The notes: a model not told the origin generated them from the sequence alone. Shown: positions 1-7,904, numbered from the stretch's first letter. The stretch: DNA of 32,014 nucleotides from Bacillus massilioanorexius (GCF_902374955.1 NZ_CABKRX010000052.1:1-32014), one strand, 5' to 3'. A program made the numbers and translations.

Positions 1-282
1 TCACAGCTCTTGTTATAAAAGTAAAGCACCATTTGTTTAAGTACAATTCATCACAATGTGAGTGAGTAGGTATCATTCGTTTATAAGTGATTGATACTAT
101 CCGTTCTAATTATGAAGTCTATTTCGTTCAGTAGAAATGAAACTTCACTAATTTAATGAAGAATAGTTCTTTTAAGATGAAATAACTTTATTGTCTTTCT
201 ATAATTGCCTTCGTATTGCAAACGATAAATTAGACTTTTTTCTTCAAAATGGTAGTAAGTGATTGGTATATTCTATAATAAA
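1..282. other. Non-coding left edge
   Basis: I see no convincing gene here. It lies downstream of the leftward operon that ends at 283. Two weak dyads are visible. One pairs GTATCA at 70-75 with TGATAC at 92-97. The other is an imperfect stem-loop at about 113-154 (GAAGT..ATTTC pairing with GAAAT..ACTTC). The second could be a weak terminator for the leftward operon, but it has no clear T-run. Confidence 0.4.
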
Positions 283-570
283 TTATAGTCTAACCTTAAC
301 CTCAGTACCGTCCTTAGCTTTGACGTCTACTAGTAATAACCCTTTATAATTTTTCAGTTCCTTGATGATAGGCTTTAACATTTTCTTATCTATTAGTGGA
401 AAGGTAAAGTCCAGTTTTTTTCTTTCAAAGTACTCTTTTGTCCACCTATTTAACTTTTGCTGAAAAAATGTTGAAGCCACAATGGAGATAGCAACATTTA
501 ACATCGCATATGGAATGGGAATGTTAAAATGAGTGTCTTTGGTTTTCACTTTTACACGTAGCATAAGCAA
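283..570 (-). CDS. Hypothetical 95-aa protein, last gene of the DUF2089/SHOCT-like operon
   Basis: This is a small basic protein that I cannot assign to a function. It starts with a beta-like stretch (about residues 1-18, ending in NIPIP). A hydrophobic segment follows at about 20-36 (LNVAISIVASTFF), then a charged middle rich in K, R and E. The end looks like a beta hairpin (about 72-95). The same order of strand, NLPIxL/NIPIP turn, hydrophobic segment and strand pair occurs in the upstream neighbour (574-963), so the two are probably diverged relatives. Only 3 bases separate the two genes, which indicates translational coupling. No terminator is obvious after it. It is likely the last gene of an operon headed by the MMPL gene at 2249. 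Confidence 0.75.
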   Translation of the reverse strand: MLMLRVKVKTKDTHFNIPIPYAMLNVAISIVASTFFQQKLNRWTKEYFERKKLDFTFPLIDKKMLKPIIKELKNYKGLLLVDVKAKDGTEVKVRL

Positions 571-573
571 TCA

Positions 574-963
574 CTATTCAATGAAAACTGCAACGGTATC
601 TCCGTTTGCCGATTTAATATCAACAATTTGTCCATCTAATTCGTTTTCAATGGCTTCCACAATAAGGTTAATGTCTATATCTTTCACATATTTTTCCGAT
701 TGAGGAATACTCGCTGCGATGCTGTGTCCAGCCATTAATACAACCTTAACCAGTTTTATAGGCAGGTTGACCGTGACATTATCATCTTCAGCCGATACAA
801 TACGAACTTTTAATGTTTTATCTAAATATGTAGTTGGCTTTTCAACAACATGACTACCTGTTTCTTCTTTCTCTTTTAATACGGCAATCAATTCGGATGC
901 CTTATCTGCATCAATCTTCCCTTCTTGAACCATTGTTAACACTCTTGTAATTGCCTCTTTCAT
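574..963 (-). CDS. SHOCT-like domain protein (YvlB-type N-terminus), 129 aa
   Basis: The first 35 residues form a short helical hairpin (MVQEGKIDADKASELIAVL), the pattern of the SHOCT-like/YvlB N-terminal module. This module is common in Firmicutes membrane-stress proteins and is usually an oligomerisation or targeting element. The second half (about 48-129) is a beta-rich domain with VNLPIKLVKVVLMAG, an alternating hydrophobic stretch and a final strand pair. The DUF2089 fragment just upstream ends with a similar short helix (LENGEITPEEAIKLL), so module sharing within the operon is evident. The start has an AGGGAGGAAT ribosome binding site that lies only 13 bases past the DUF2089 stop. Function is unknown; a role in envelope stress regulation is inferred from family company only. 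Confidence 0.8.
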   Translation of the reverse strand: MKEAITRVLTMVQEGKIDADKASELIAVLKEKEETGSHVVEKPTTYLDKTLKVRIVSAEDDNVTVNLPIKLVKVVLMAGHSIAASIPQSEKYVKDIDINLIVEAIENELDGQIVDIKSANGDTVAVFIE

Positions 964-976
964 GATAAATTCCTCC

Positions 977-1267
977 CTATTCCTCTTTTAAGAGCTTAAT
1001 GGCTTCTTCTGGTGTAATTTCACCATTCTCCAACATGGTGACAACTCTTTTCTCGTCTACTTCATTTTTCTTCTTCTGCTCATATCCAAGGGATGAAATG
1101 ATGTCTGTTAGCTTGCCTCGAACCGTTGGATACGAAATCCCTAGTTCCTTTTCAACTTCTTTAATATTCCCTCTGCATGTTAAAAATACTTCTACAAAAT
1201 GAAGCTGATCCTGTGATAAAGATGACAGTTTAGATAATTCAAATTCATTTTCAATCGTAGTGTGATG
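977..1267 (-). pseudogene. DUF2089 family protein, 3' remnant lacking its N-terminal zinc ribbon
   Basis: Reading leftward from about 1267, an open frame of about 95 codons ends at TAG 979-977. It contains ENEFELSKLSSLS, then a helix-turn-helix-like segment (GNIKEVEKELGISYPTVRGKL) and a C-terminal helix (ITPEEAIKLLKEE). This is the conserved C-terminal part of DUF2089 proteins. Family members normally begin with a Cys-rich zinc ribbon; that part is absent. The frame runs straight into the truncated MMPL gene without a start codon or ribosome binding site. It appears to have been cut by the same deletion that truncated the MMPL gene. It overlaps the last codons of the fused MMPL frame, in a different reading frame. 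Probably non-functional, although it may still be transcribed. Confidence 0.75.
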
Positions 1268-2249
1268 GATTTAAGGTCATTAATACCAATACGAGTACCG
1301 CTACTCCAATCGCCACAGCTGAACTTGCTCGGTATAATCCAAATTCAGCCAAAATAAGTGCCATAAATCCAATAAACACTGCAAGTGCACTATACAGAAC
1401 GGTTTTGCCAGCCGTTTTATACGTTACTCGAACTGCCGTCCAAATATCTTCTTGCATCACTAGTTCTTCTTTGAATCGAGTGAAGAGTAAAATATTATAA
1501 TCCGTTCCGATACCAAATAAGATAACGACTAAAAATACTTGTGTAAAATTAGAGAATGGGTAACTAAACTGATCCACTAAATGCGCAATGATTCCTAGCG
1601 ACACTAAGTATGATACTCCTACTGATAAAAGCGAAACGAACGGTACTATTGGTGATTGGAAAACAAGAATTAGCACAACGATAATGAATACAATCGCAAT
1701 CACTTCCGTTTTCTTAATGCCATCTTGTGTTGATTGAACAAAATCTTCTAACACAAGACTGTTCCCTGTGAGATAGGTATCCACATTCTTACTATCTACG
1801 ATTTTATTAAGTTCCTTTGCTACTTCAGAAATTTCTCTATCATTTTTCTCTATTGAAAGCTGAGCTAGGATAGTGGTTCTGTCTTTAGAAACGAGTTGGT
1901 TTTCTGTTTGTTCATTATCTAAATGAGTCACAATATCCTTAATACCAAGCTGTAATTGTTTATTTTTTAATTCTTTAATTATTTTGCCTACTTCTTCTTT
2001 TTGTTCATCTGTTAACGCTTCATCATTACCACTATTGAAGACAGCAATGATTTGATACCTTTCGCCGCTATCTTCATCCATTTGATTAAGCATATCCTCT
2101 GCCATATTACTTTGGGCACTTTCAGGAATAGTAATTTGTCCTTTTTCCCTTACCAATTGATCTAAATTCGGCATCGTGGTGACGATGATAATCGTAGCTA
2201 TTATCCATAGAACAAAAGAAGCTAATCTCCAATTCATTATTTTCTTCAT
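1251..2249 (-). pseudogene. MMPL/RND-type membrane exporter, truncated after about six TM helices
   Basis: The product resembles the N-terminal half of MMPL family transporters (YdfJ type), which use the proton gradient to export lipids or toxic compounds. Visible parts: one N-terminal TM helix, an external porter-like domain of about 150 residues, then five closely spaced TM helices including FGIGTDYNILLFTRFKEE, the sterol-sensing-like core signature. Family members are about 700 residues or longer; this frame stops at about 332, right after TLNP, with four foreign residues (SHYD). The downstream sequence is the DUF2089 gene, so the second half of the transporter is deleted. I prefer the start at 2249 (MKKIMNW), which has a GTGAGAG site ahead of it; an in-frame ATG also exists at 2270. 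The divergent TetR gene is its likely repressor. Half a transporter is unlikely to work. Confidence 0.8.
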
Positions 2250-2409
2250 ATTTATTTCTCTCACTTTCATTCACTAAATAAAGAACTAACTGCTATTGAA
2301 AATACTAGCTCACACAAAGTCATACAAATGTATACTTTTATCCATAAACAAAGTTATACTTACACTCATAAAAAGGGACAATATTCAATTTTCGTCTATA
2401 TGTATAACT

Positions 2410-2437
2410 TTGAACACTCACTAATGATAGTGTTCAA
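2410..2437. promoter_or_regulatory. Inverted repeat between MMPL and tetR, candidate TetR operator
   Basis: TTGAACACT and AGTGTTCAA form perfect 9-bp arms with a 10-bp spacer. The dyad lies 31 bp before the TetR start and directly downstream of a possible -10 (TATAAC, 2403-2408). A TetR dimer bound here would block its own gene and probably the divergent MMPL operon. A smaller dyad (ATACAAATGTAT, about 2323-2334) lies nearer the MMPL side. Confidence 0.55.
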
Positions 2438-2468
2438 CTTTCAAAAATTATTTTTAGGAGTAGAAAAA

Positions 2469-3050
2469 ATGAGTAGGAAAGCAGAATACAAAAGTGCTAT
2501 TCGTTCGAGAAAAATGATTAGGCACGCGCTTATAGAATTAGTGTTGGAACAGGATTTAGAGAAAATAACTGTTAAAAATATCGTAGAAAGAGCTGAAATA
2601 AGTAGAGGGACATTCTATGCCCACTACTCGGATATCGATGCTGTCATTGAAGAAATTGAAAATGAAATAATGGGAAAAATGGTCGAGTTTCTCAATGATT
2701 TTAAAGCTAAGGAATTAATTCAAAATCCTACGCCATTCTTTCTTAAAATGGTCGACTTTTTACAGCAAGATATTGAATTTTATCGGAAGTTAATCTTTGT
2801 ACAAGAAGCCCCTTGCTTTGTAGTGAAATTAAAAGACGTTCTTATAGAAAAAATAATGAGTTATAAAGAAACTATACAATCGCATCAAGAGCGTCAAGAA
2901 TATATATTACGTGTTCACTTTTTAGTAGGTGGGCAAATGTCAATGTATCAAGACTGGCTAGCAGGAAAAATAGCCTGTTCTTTAGAAGAACTAACAGCAT
3001 CTATTAGCCAGATTATGATACAAGGCTTTCAAACATATACTGTGAAATAA
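2469..3050 (+). CDS. TetR/AcrR family transcriptional regulator
   Basis: A 193-aa one-component regulator. The N-terminal 50 residues hold the TetR helix-turn-helix: ITVKNIVERAEISRGTFYAHYSD, with the family-typical GTFYxHY recognition helix. The rest is an all-helical ligand and dimer domain (about 55-193). I chose the ATG at 2469 because AGGAG sits 8 bases upstream and the protein then begins with a normal helix 1. A longer in-frame start at 2328 would add 47 atypical residues and run through the promoter and operator. It is divergent from the truncated MMPL exporter gene, the classic arrangement of a repressor and the pump it controls. The ligand is unknown. A rho-independent terminator follows at 3077. 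Confidence 0.88.
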   Translation: MSRKAEYKSAIRSRKMIRHALIELVLEQDLEKITVKNIVERAEISRGTFYAHYSDIDAVIEEIENEIMGKMVEFLNDFKAKELIQNPTPFFLKMVDFLQQDIEFYRKLIFVQEAPCFVVKLKDVLIEKIMSYKETIQSHQERQEYILRVHFLVGGQMSMYQDWLAGKIACSLEELTASISQIMIQGFQTYTVK

Positions 3051-3076
3051 TACAACCTTCCTGTTTATAGCGTAAA

Positions 3077-3104
3077 AAAAGAAGCTGTGATTGCAGCTTC
3101 TTTT
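3077..3104 (+). terminator. Rho-independent terminator after tetR
   Basis: GAAGCTG (3081-3087) pairs with CAGCTTC (3094-3100) across a 6-base loop, extended by AAAA/TTTT. It lies 27 bases after the tetR stop and is symmetric enough to act in both directions. Confidence 0.8.
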
Positions 3105-3214
3105 GAGTTATGTTAGTTTGGTATCTTTAGTTTTTTTATAGATTAAATCTACATTTTTTAAACTCAATGTATAATACCCCTATAACCTTTCGTCTTCTTT
3201 TAGAGTAACTACGA

Positions 3215-3858
3215 CTAGATTAACTTCAAAAGATCCTTTGGCTCACGTAAGACATAGTCAGCTTCCTCAAATCCTGTTAGTGTTTTACTTCCCCATAAAG
3301 CTAATGCAAATTTGACGCCGGCACTTTTGGCGCATTGTAAATCATAAATCGAATCCCCTATATAAATAGCACTGTTTTTATCTACCTCTAAGTTATCCAA
3401 ACAAGCTAATAGAGGGTTGTCTGGATGCGGTTTATGTTTGTCTGGATGCGGTTTATGTTTGTCTGTATGTGATGCTGTTATGATTTCAGAAAAATAGTCA
3501 TTTAAACCCAACTGTTCAAATTCATCAATCATCTCTTGATTCGTTTTAGACGTCACAATACCTAGTTTTTTCTGTTCACTTACCAGGTGTTTCACGACTT
3601 CTTCCATTTGTTCAAATACCTGTACATCATCCACAAATGAAAGCATAGAACTAGACCATATAGATAAAATTCTTTCTCTAATACCTTTAGTCTCTTTAAT
3701 GTTTCTTTACCTGGAATACCTAACGCAAACATTCATTCTTCTTTAGTATATTCCATATTCAATTCTTCTTTAAGCGTACATTGCAAGGATTTTAAAATAG
3801 CTTCCTCTGTCTCAATAATTGTTCCATCCACGTCAAATATAATTGTTGTAAGCACCAT
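3215..3858 (-). pseudogene. HAD family hydrolase, broken by a stop codon and a frameshift
   Basis: The gene starts at ATG 3858 behind AGGAGG and begins with the HAD motif I, IIFDVDGTIIETEEA. After about 41 codons an in-frame TGA (near 3734) interrupts it, followed by ALGIPGKETLKRL in the same frame. A shift then moves it into the frame that is open from about 3646 to 3215. That frame carries motif II (LGIVTSK), the motif III lysine region (HKPHPD) and motif IV (IYIGDSIYDLQCAKSAG). The gene is thus split between motifs I and II and cannot give a normal enzyme. It is a HAD-IA phosphatase of the phosphoglycolate/beta-phosphoglucomutase type; substrate unknown. It lies 51 bases after the LacI-type regulator, so a sugar-phosphate substrate is plausible. 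Within it is a 21-bp tandem duplication (3419-3460). Confidence 0.82.
3419..3460. repeat. 21-bp perfect tandem duplication
   Basis: Two adjacent identical 21-bp units (3419-3439 and 3440-3460) encode KHKPHPD twice on the minus strand, inserting 7 extra residues next to the motif III region of the broken HAD hydrolase. It looks like a recent slippage event in an unselected gene. Confidence 0.9.
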
Positions 3859-3909
3859 CAGTTCCTCCTAATCCTCTAGTTGCATATAACACCTGCTTGC
3901 TAAAAGGCT

Positions 3910-4857
3910 TCATACAGACTCTCTCTCCACAATACGATAAGGTATTTTCACTTTTTCTCGCGATTTCTTTATCACTAGACTACAAGCCTGTTCACCGATT
4001 TTCGTTAGCTGGTGATCCACTGTTGAGATTCCCAAACCAATACCAATTGCTTGGTTTTCTTGACCAATAATTGCTAAATCTGTAGGGATTTTCATTTGTT
4101 GTGACTTAGAGTATAAATACATGCCACCAGCCACTTCATCTCCGTTCGCATAGATAGCTGTCGGTCTTTCAGATAACTGAAAGAATTGCTTCGCTGCTTC
4201 ATAGCCATCTTCTAAGCAGTGACAACCTGAAATATGATAATCAGGTGGAAGCTCACCGAAAATTTCATGATACGCATCAAGCATTTGCTTCGTACTATTG
4301 CTTTCTAGTCTAGCTGTTGTGAAAGCTACCGCACGATGCCCTTTGTTTTTTAATAATTGAAAGGCATCTAGAAAAGAAGCATACCGATCCATATAGGAAC
4401 AGCCAATTTCAGGGTGATGCGTGTATTCACAAGCTATAATGGACCCAAAATCGCTGTACTGGATGATTGTCTCCCAATCATTCGCTTTAGACGTGATAAT
4501 GATGCCATCAAATAGCTTGCTTTTTAATTTTTGCAAATACTCCATTTCTTTTTCTTTACTATATTTTGAAGGCAGTACTGTTATCGAAAAATCATGTTCT
4601 AATGCCTTATTCAAAATACCGTTCAATAATTGATCGAAGGCTGGATTGTTGTTATAAGGGAGAATAACACCGATTGTTCTCGTTTCTCCTCGAATTAAAT
4701 CAATCGCATTTTTATTTGGTGTATAATTCATTTCTTCAATGACTTTTAAGACAGTTTCTCTTTTATCATCCGCCACATACTTATAATTATTAAGAACTCT
4801 CGAAACTGTAGAGACGGATACGCCAGCTAATCTAGCAATATCGTTAATATTTGTCAT
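3910..4857 (-). CDS. LacI family transcriptional regulator
   Basis: A 315-aa regulator with a LacI-type DNA-binding head (residues 2-50: INDIARLAGVSVSTVSRVLNN and the hinge-proximal YTPNKNAIDLIRG). A periplasmic-binding-protein-like effector domain follows (about 58-310: TIGVILPYNNNPAF, FDGIIITSK, AIYANGDEVAGGM, LGISTVDHQ). Most LacI proteins sense sugars; the ligand here is not evident. The start at 4857 has AGGAG 7 bases upstream. It is the second gene of a leftward operon (PH/GRAM-like gene, lacI, broken HAD gene). A perfect 14-bp palindrome inside the operon promoter (5250-5263) fits a LacI-type operator, so autoregulation is likely. Confidence 0.9.
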   Translation of the reverse strand: MTNINDIARLAGVSVSTVSRVLNNYKYVADDKRETVLKVIEEMNYTPNKNAIDLIRGETRTIGVILPYNNNPAFDQLLNGILNKALEHDFSITVLPSKYSKEKEMEYLQKLKSKLFDGIIITSKANDWETIIQYSDFGSIIACEYTHHPEIGCSYMDRYASFLDAFQLLKNKGHRAVAFTTARLESNSTKQMLDAYHEIFGELPPDYHISGCHCLEDGYEAAKQFFQLSERPTAIYANGDEVAGGMYLYSKSQQMKIPTDLAIIGQENQAIGIGLGISTVDHQLTKIGEQACSLVIKKSREKVKIPYRIVERESV

Positions 4858-4893
4858 AACATAGCTCCTACATATAATGGAAGTTAAGGAAAC

Positions 4894-5199
4894 CTACACA
4901 TTCACATCTAATTGCTTAAACGCTTTCATAAAATTAATCAGGTTTCCATTGTATGTCCATCTTACCGTAATGCTATGTTCTCCTACAATGAGCGTAGAAT
5001 GTCCAATATCTTTCATTTCTCCCTCAAACCACAAAGACTTTTCCAGGAATAGTGGTTTCTGACCATCTATATATAATCTCTTATTAGTTAATACCAAATC
5101 TCCAAAGTAAACATTTTGGATGCCATCGAAACTTTCCAATATCCCTGTAATAGTAGATAAAATATTTTCATCTTTTTGAAGAGAAATTTTTCTGTTCAT
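4894..5199 (-). CDS. Small PH/GRAM-like domain protein, 101 aa
   Basis: The sequence has the pattern of a bacterial PH or GRAM-like domain: a short N-terminal helix (DENILSTITGILES), alternating beta strands with VLTNKRLYIDGQ (the LTNKRL turn is typical of bacterial PH/GRAM families), further strands (HSTLIVGEHSITVRW), and a C-terminal helix (NLINFMKAFKQL). There is no signal peptide or TM segment, so it is probably cytosolic. The start has AGGAGG at ideal spacing. It is the first gene of the operon with the LacI-type regulator (36-bp gap), so both would answer to the same operator. Function is unknown; an adaptor or membrane-recognition role is only inferred from the fold family. Confidence 0.75.
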   Translation of the reverse strand: MNRKISLQKDENILSTITGILESFDGIQNVYFGDLVLTNKRLYIDGQKPLFLEKSLWFEGEMKDIGHSTLIVGEHSITVRWTYNGNLINFMKAFKQLDVNV

Positions 5200-5240
5200 C
5201 TTTCTTCCTCCTTTAGTTGAGAATTAACTTACTTTCACTC

Positions 5241-5269
5241 TAATTTATGAAATGCATTTCAAGTCAAGG
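5241..5269 (-). promoter_or_regulatory. SigA-type promoter with embedded LacI-type operator
   Basis: On the minus strand TTGACT (5269-5264) is a good -35. A weaker -10 (ATTAGA, 5246-5241) lies 17 bp downstream. The spacer contains TGAAATGCATTTCA (5263-5250), a perfect 14-bp palindrome of the TGxAAxxxxTTxCA type used by LacI family repressors. Binding there would directly occlude RNA polymerase. The transcript would begin the 4894-5199 gene and read into lacI. Confidence 0.6.
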
Positions 5270-5370
5270 GGTAAAAATTAAACTAAAATCATTTTCAAAG
5301 TAGCTACATCAGAGCATAATACAAGTACTAATGCTATCTATTATTAAACTAACATGATCCTTTACTTAAC

Positions 5371-5401
5371 AAAAAAGCATTGGTAAACCAATGCTTTTTT
5401 T
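5371..5401. terminator. Bidirectional rho-independent terminator
   Basis: AAAAAAGCATTGGT and ACCAATGCTTTTTT form perfect 14-bp arms separated by two bases. The flanking A- and T-runs allow function in both directions. It stands between the leftward LacI operon promoter and the GGDEF fragment, so the transcription unit it once served is not clear. Confidence 0.75.
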
Positions 5402-5534
5402 ACACACTATCCCATCCTATAACTAAGTGTGAATGGAAAAGTTTAAGCCCTTTTTGGTGCGATTAGCAGGCTGATATTATTCATATTTTCCGATAAAAGA
5501 TTATGATAAAATTATATTAGAAAAATTAAAAAAA

Positions 5535-5967
5535 TATTTATATGCACTCATGATTGATGTTGATAACTTTAAGACCATTAATGATACATACGGACATCTA
5601 TCAGGAGATTTAGCGTTGGTGGAAGTAGCTAATGCTTTAAAAGCTGCCTGTAACCGAAACGATTACGTTGTGCGTTATGGTGGCGATGAATTTTATCCTT
5701 GGATATTGTTCCAACATATTACATATTCAAAAGAAAATAGCAAATATCGAAAATGAAATTATGCTTAAGAATGAACAAAATGATCTACCTTTTTCAGTTT
5801 CGCTAAGTATTGGTCATTCGATTTCCAATGAAAATGAATGCAAAACCATGTCAGCTTTAATAAAGAAAGCTGATGACAGTATGTATGGGTTAAAAATATT
5901 AAGAAAAAACGTCAAGAAAGCGATTCTTATTACTAAAGAATCGCCTTTTTTTGTAGTGGATAAATAG
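5535..5967 (+). pseudogene. GGDEF (diguanylate cyclase) domain remnant, frameshifted and lacking its N-terminus
   Basis: The first frame gives ALMIDVDNFKTINDTYGHLSGD and VVRYGGDEF, the metal-binding DxDxFK region and the catalytic GGDEF signature of cyclic-di-GMP synthases. Directly after GGDEF the frame is lost. Removing one T from the run at 5691-5694 restores GDEFILGYCSNIL and joins the second frame (FSVSLSIGHS, KADDSMYG), the normal end of a GGDEF domain. The usual N-terminal sensor or membrane part and the first GGDEF strand are missing, and no start codon with a ribosome binding site is visible. Even without the frameshift it is a partial domain. A terminator hairpin at 5920-5952 overlaps its last codons. 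Almost certainly a dead relic. Confidence 0.8.
5920..5952 (+). terminator. Terminator overlapping the end of the GGDEF relic
   Basis: GCGATTCTT (5920-5928) pairs with AAGAATCGC (5936-5944) and is followed by CTTTTTTT. It lies within the last codons of the open frame, suggesting that the original stop codon lay further upstream. Confidence 0.7.
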
Positions 5968-6051
5968 CATTGGAATGTTATTGTTTACTTACTTACTTGT
6001 TTCTTTCAGAAAACCCAAACGGTGAAAAACCTATTATATTTATTTTTTTTC

Positions 6052-6651
6052 TTATTTAAACCAACCTTTTTCTTTTGAATGAGTAATGGCTTCAATTCTA
6101 TTCTTTACTTCAAGTTTATCTAAAATCGTAGAAATATAATTTCGAACGGTTCCATTCTTAATGCTAAGCTGATCCGCAATTTCCTTTGTATTTTTGCCAT
6201 CTGCAACGAGCTCTAATACTTCTCTTTCTCGCTCAGTTAATGGATTTTCCTGCCCATAAATCCCGTCAATTAATTCTGGCGCATAAATTCTTTTTCCTGC
6301 CATCACACTACGTATAGAACTAGCAAGTTCCTCACTTGGATTATCTTTTAACAGATATCCTCTTACCCCAGCTTTAATTGCTCTTTGGAAATAGCCTGTA
6401 CGAGCAAAGGTTGTCAAAATGATTATCTTACAAGGTATTTCTTTAAGCTCTTCAGCTGCGTCTAAACCACTTTTTCCTGGCATTTCAATATCCATAATAC
6501 AAATATCTGGCTGGAGTCTTTGAACAAGTTCAACCGCTTCTATCCCATTAGCTGCTTGACCTATTACTTCTATATCTTCTTCTAAATTTAGTAACGATCC
6601 AAAGGCTCCAAGAAGCATTTTTTGATCTTCTGCTATTACAATTCTAATCAT
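6052..6651 (-). CDS. desR: DesR-like cold-lipid response regulator (NarL/FixJ type)
   Basis: A 199-aa response regulator. Residues 1-118 are the receiver with the acidic pocket (E8, D9), the phospho-acceptor D54 (CIMDIEMPG) and the conserved T and K (ILTTFA, YLLKD). Residues about 135-195 are a LuxR-type helix-turn-helix (LTEREREVLELVADGKNTKEIA). D54 matches the DesR phosphorylation site of Bacillus subtilis. In that system DesK phosphorylates DesR when the membrane becomes too ordered, and DesR then activates the desaturase gene. The gene overlaps desK by 4 bases (ATGA), so the two are translationally coupled, and des lies upstream in the same direction. A DesR-like operator stands ahead of des (9014-9043). 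Confidence 0.93.
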   Translation of the reverse strand: MIRIVIAEDQKMLLGAFGSLLNLEEDIEVIGQAANGIEAVELVQRLQPDICIMDIEMPGKSGLDAAEELKEIPCKIIILTTFARTGYFQRAIKAGVRGYLLKDNPSEELASSIRSVMAGKRIYAPELIDGIYGQENPLTEREREVLELVADGKNTKEIADQLSIKNGTVRNYISTILDKLEVKNRIEAITHSKEKGWFK

Positions 6652-7784
6652 GCTCGCTCCTCCTTTACGATCTGCTTAACGTCATTAGGCACTTTAATAA
6701 TTAAACTTGTTCCTCCATCTATAACAAGCTCTAAGCTGCCGTTAACAAATTCCAGTCGTTCTTTCATACCTTTTAGACCATTACCTTTTTCAAATAACAC
6801 CTCAGTACCATTAAAATGACCATTATCCTTTATCGTCATGATAATTTCTTCCCAAGATTGTTGAATAGATATGTGACAAGAAGTAGCACCACTATGTTTA
6901 ACAATATTCGTTATCGACTCTTTTAAACACATACTTAATATATTTTCCGTTAATAAATTCGCACTCGGTAATTTTAAATGATCTATATCATTATACGTAA
7001 TCTCTGCTGCATCCAATAGTTGCTTAACTAGAACCAATTCATCCTTTAATCGAATTCCACGCATCGATGAAACCATTTTTCGAACTTCATTTAGTGCTGT
7101 TCTAGCCGTTTGTTGGACATCCTTTAGTTCGTTCCTTGCTTGTTCAGGATTCTTTTGAATAAGCCTTCTTGCTAAATCACTTTTTAGACCAATTAATGAC
7201 AGCCTTTGACCTAAAGTATCATGTAAGTCACGTGCAATACGCTCACGCTCTTCTAACTTAATTAATTCAGAAATCTTTTTATTAGCGTCTTCTAGCTTTT
7301 CTTCTAACTGTCCCATTACTTTTCTGCTTCTAACTGTGAACGGTAATAGAATAACACTAATCCAAACAATGACGACAAATGGTATTTGTTTTAAAAATAA
7401 AGCGTCCTGCTGAATAAAATTATAATTAATGGATAACGTCGTACCTAATAATAAAATGCTATATAAGACAAAAAATGTCGTACGATTTTTAATATTTCCT
7501 ACATAGTAGGCAAGAAAAAAAGCGAAGTATACATAACTGTACAAGATTGTTACAGTAATAGAAATACCAATTAAAATTAGGATCCAGACATAGACTAGCC
7601 ACCCTTGTGAAACATAGGCAATTCTAAAAAAAATTAAAAATAGAATCGTAAGAAGAATACCTACAACAATTGCAATTGTAGATGTAGATTCAAATATAAA
7701 ATAGAATGGTAGAATGCTTAGAATTGTCCATATATATGGAGAAATTCCACTGTTCTTTAGAATAGATATATTTTTTTTTAGCAT
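6648..7784 (-). CDS. desK: DesK-like membrane-fluidity sensor histidine kinase
   Basis: A 378-aa sensor kinase. The first 150 residues are four to five TM helices with almost no extracellular loop, as expected of a kinase that senses the bilayer itself. A coiled-coil linker follows (about 155-180), then the HisKA_3 dimerisation domain with ERIARDLHDTLGQRL. H188 is the phospho-acceptor, at the same position as in B. subtilis DesK. The HATPase_c domain (about 270-365) shows the N-box CLKESITNIVKHSGA and the G-box GNGLKGMKERL. At low temperature DesK acts as a kinase on DesR, and at high temperature as a phosphatase. It is the middle gene of des-desK-desR, 120 bases after des; the start has GAGG 8 bases upstream. 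Confidence 0.93.
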   Translation of the reverse strand: MLKKNISILKNSGISPYIWTILSILPFYFIFESTSTIAIVVGILLTILFLIFFRIAYVSQGWLVYVWILILIGISITVTILYSYVYFAFFLAYYVGNIKNRTTFFVLYSILLLGTTLSINYNFIQQDALFLKQIPFVVIVWISVILLPFTVRSRKVMGQLEEKLEDANKKISELIKLEERERIARDLHDTLGQRLSLIGLKSDLARRLIQKNPEQARNELKDVQQTARTALNEVRKMVSSMRGIRLKDELVLVKQLLDAAEITYNDIDHLKLPSANLLTENILSMCLKESITNIVKHSGATSCHISIQQSWEEIIMTIKDNGHFNGTEVLFEKGNGLKGMKERLEFVNGSLELVIDGGTSLIIKVPNDVKQIVKEERA

Positions 7785-7904
7785 TAAGGAAACCTCAATT
7801 TCATTTGTTTTGCTTTCTTGTTATGCGATGTATCTTCTTGTACTTTATTGTATTTATCTTACAATTAATACAAGCAACAAAAAAGCAAAACAACTCCTGC
7901 ATTC

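Noticed and set aside
999..1202. 67-aa plus-strand frame
   Set aside because: It is the shadow of the DUF2089 remnant on the other strand; composition is unlike a protein.
2328..2468. 47-residue N-terminal extension of the TetR protein
   Set aside because: It runs through the promoter and operator, has no ribosome binding site, and the ATG at 2469 has AGGAG and gives a normal TetR start.
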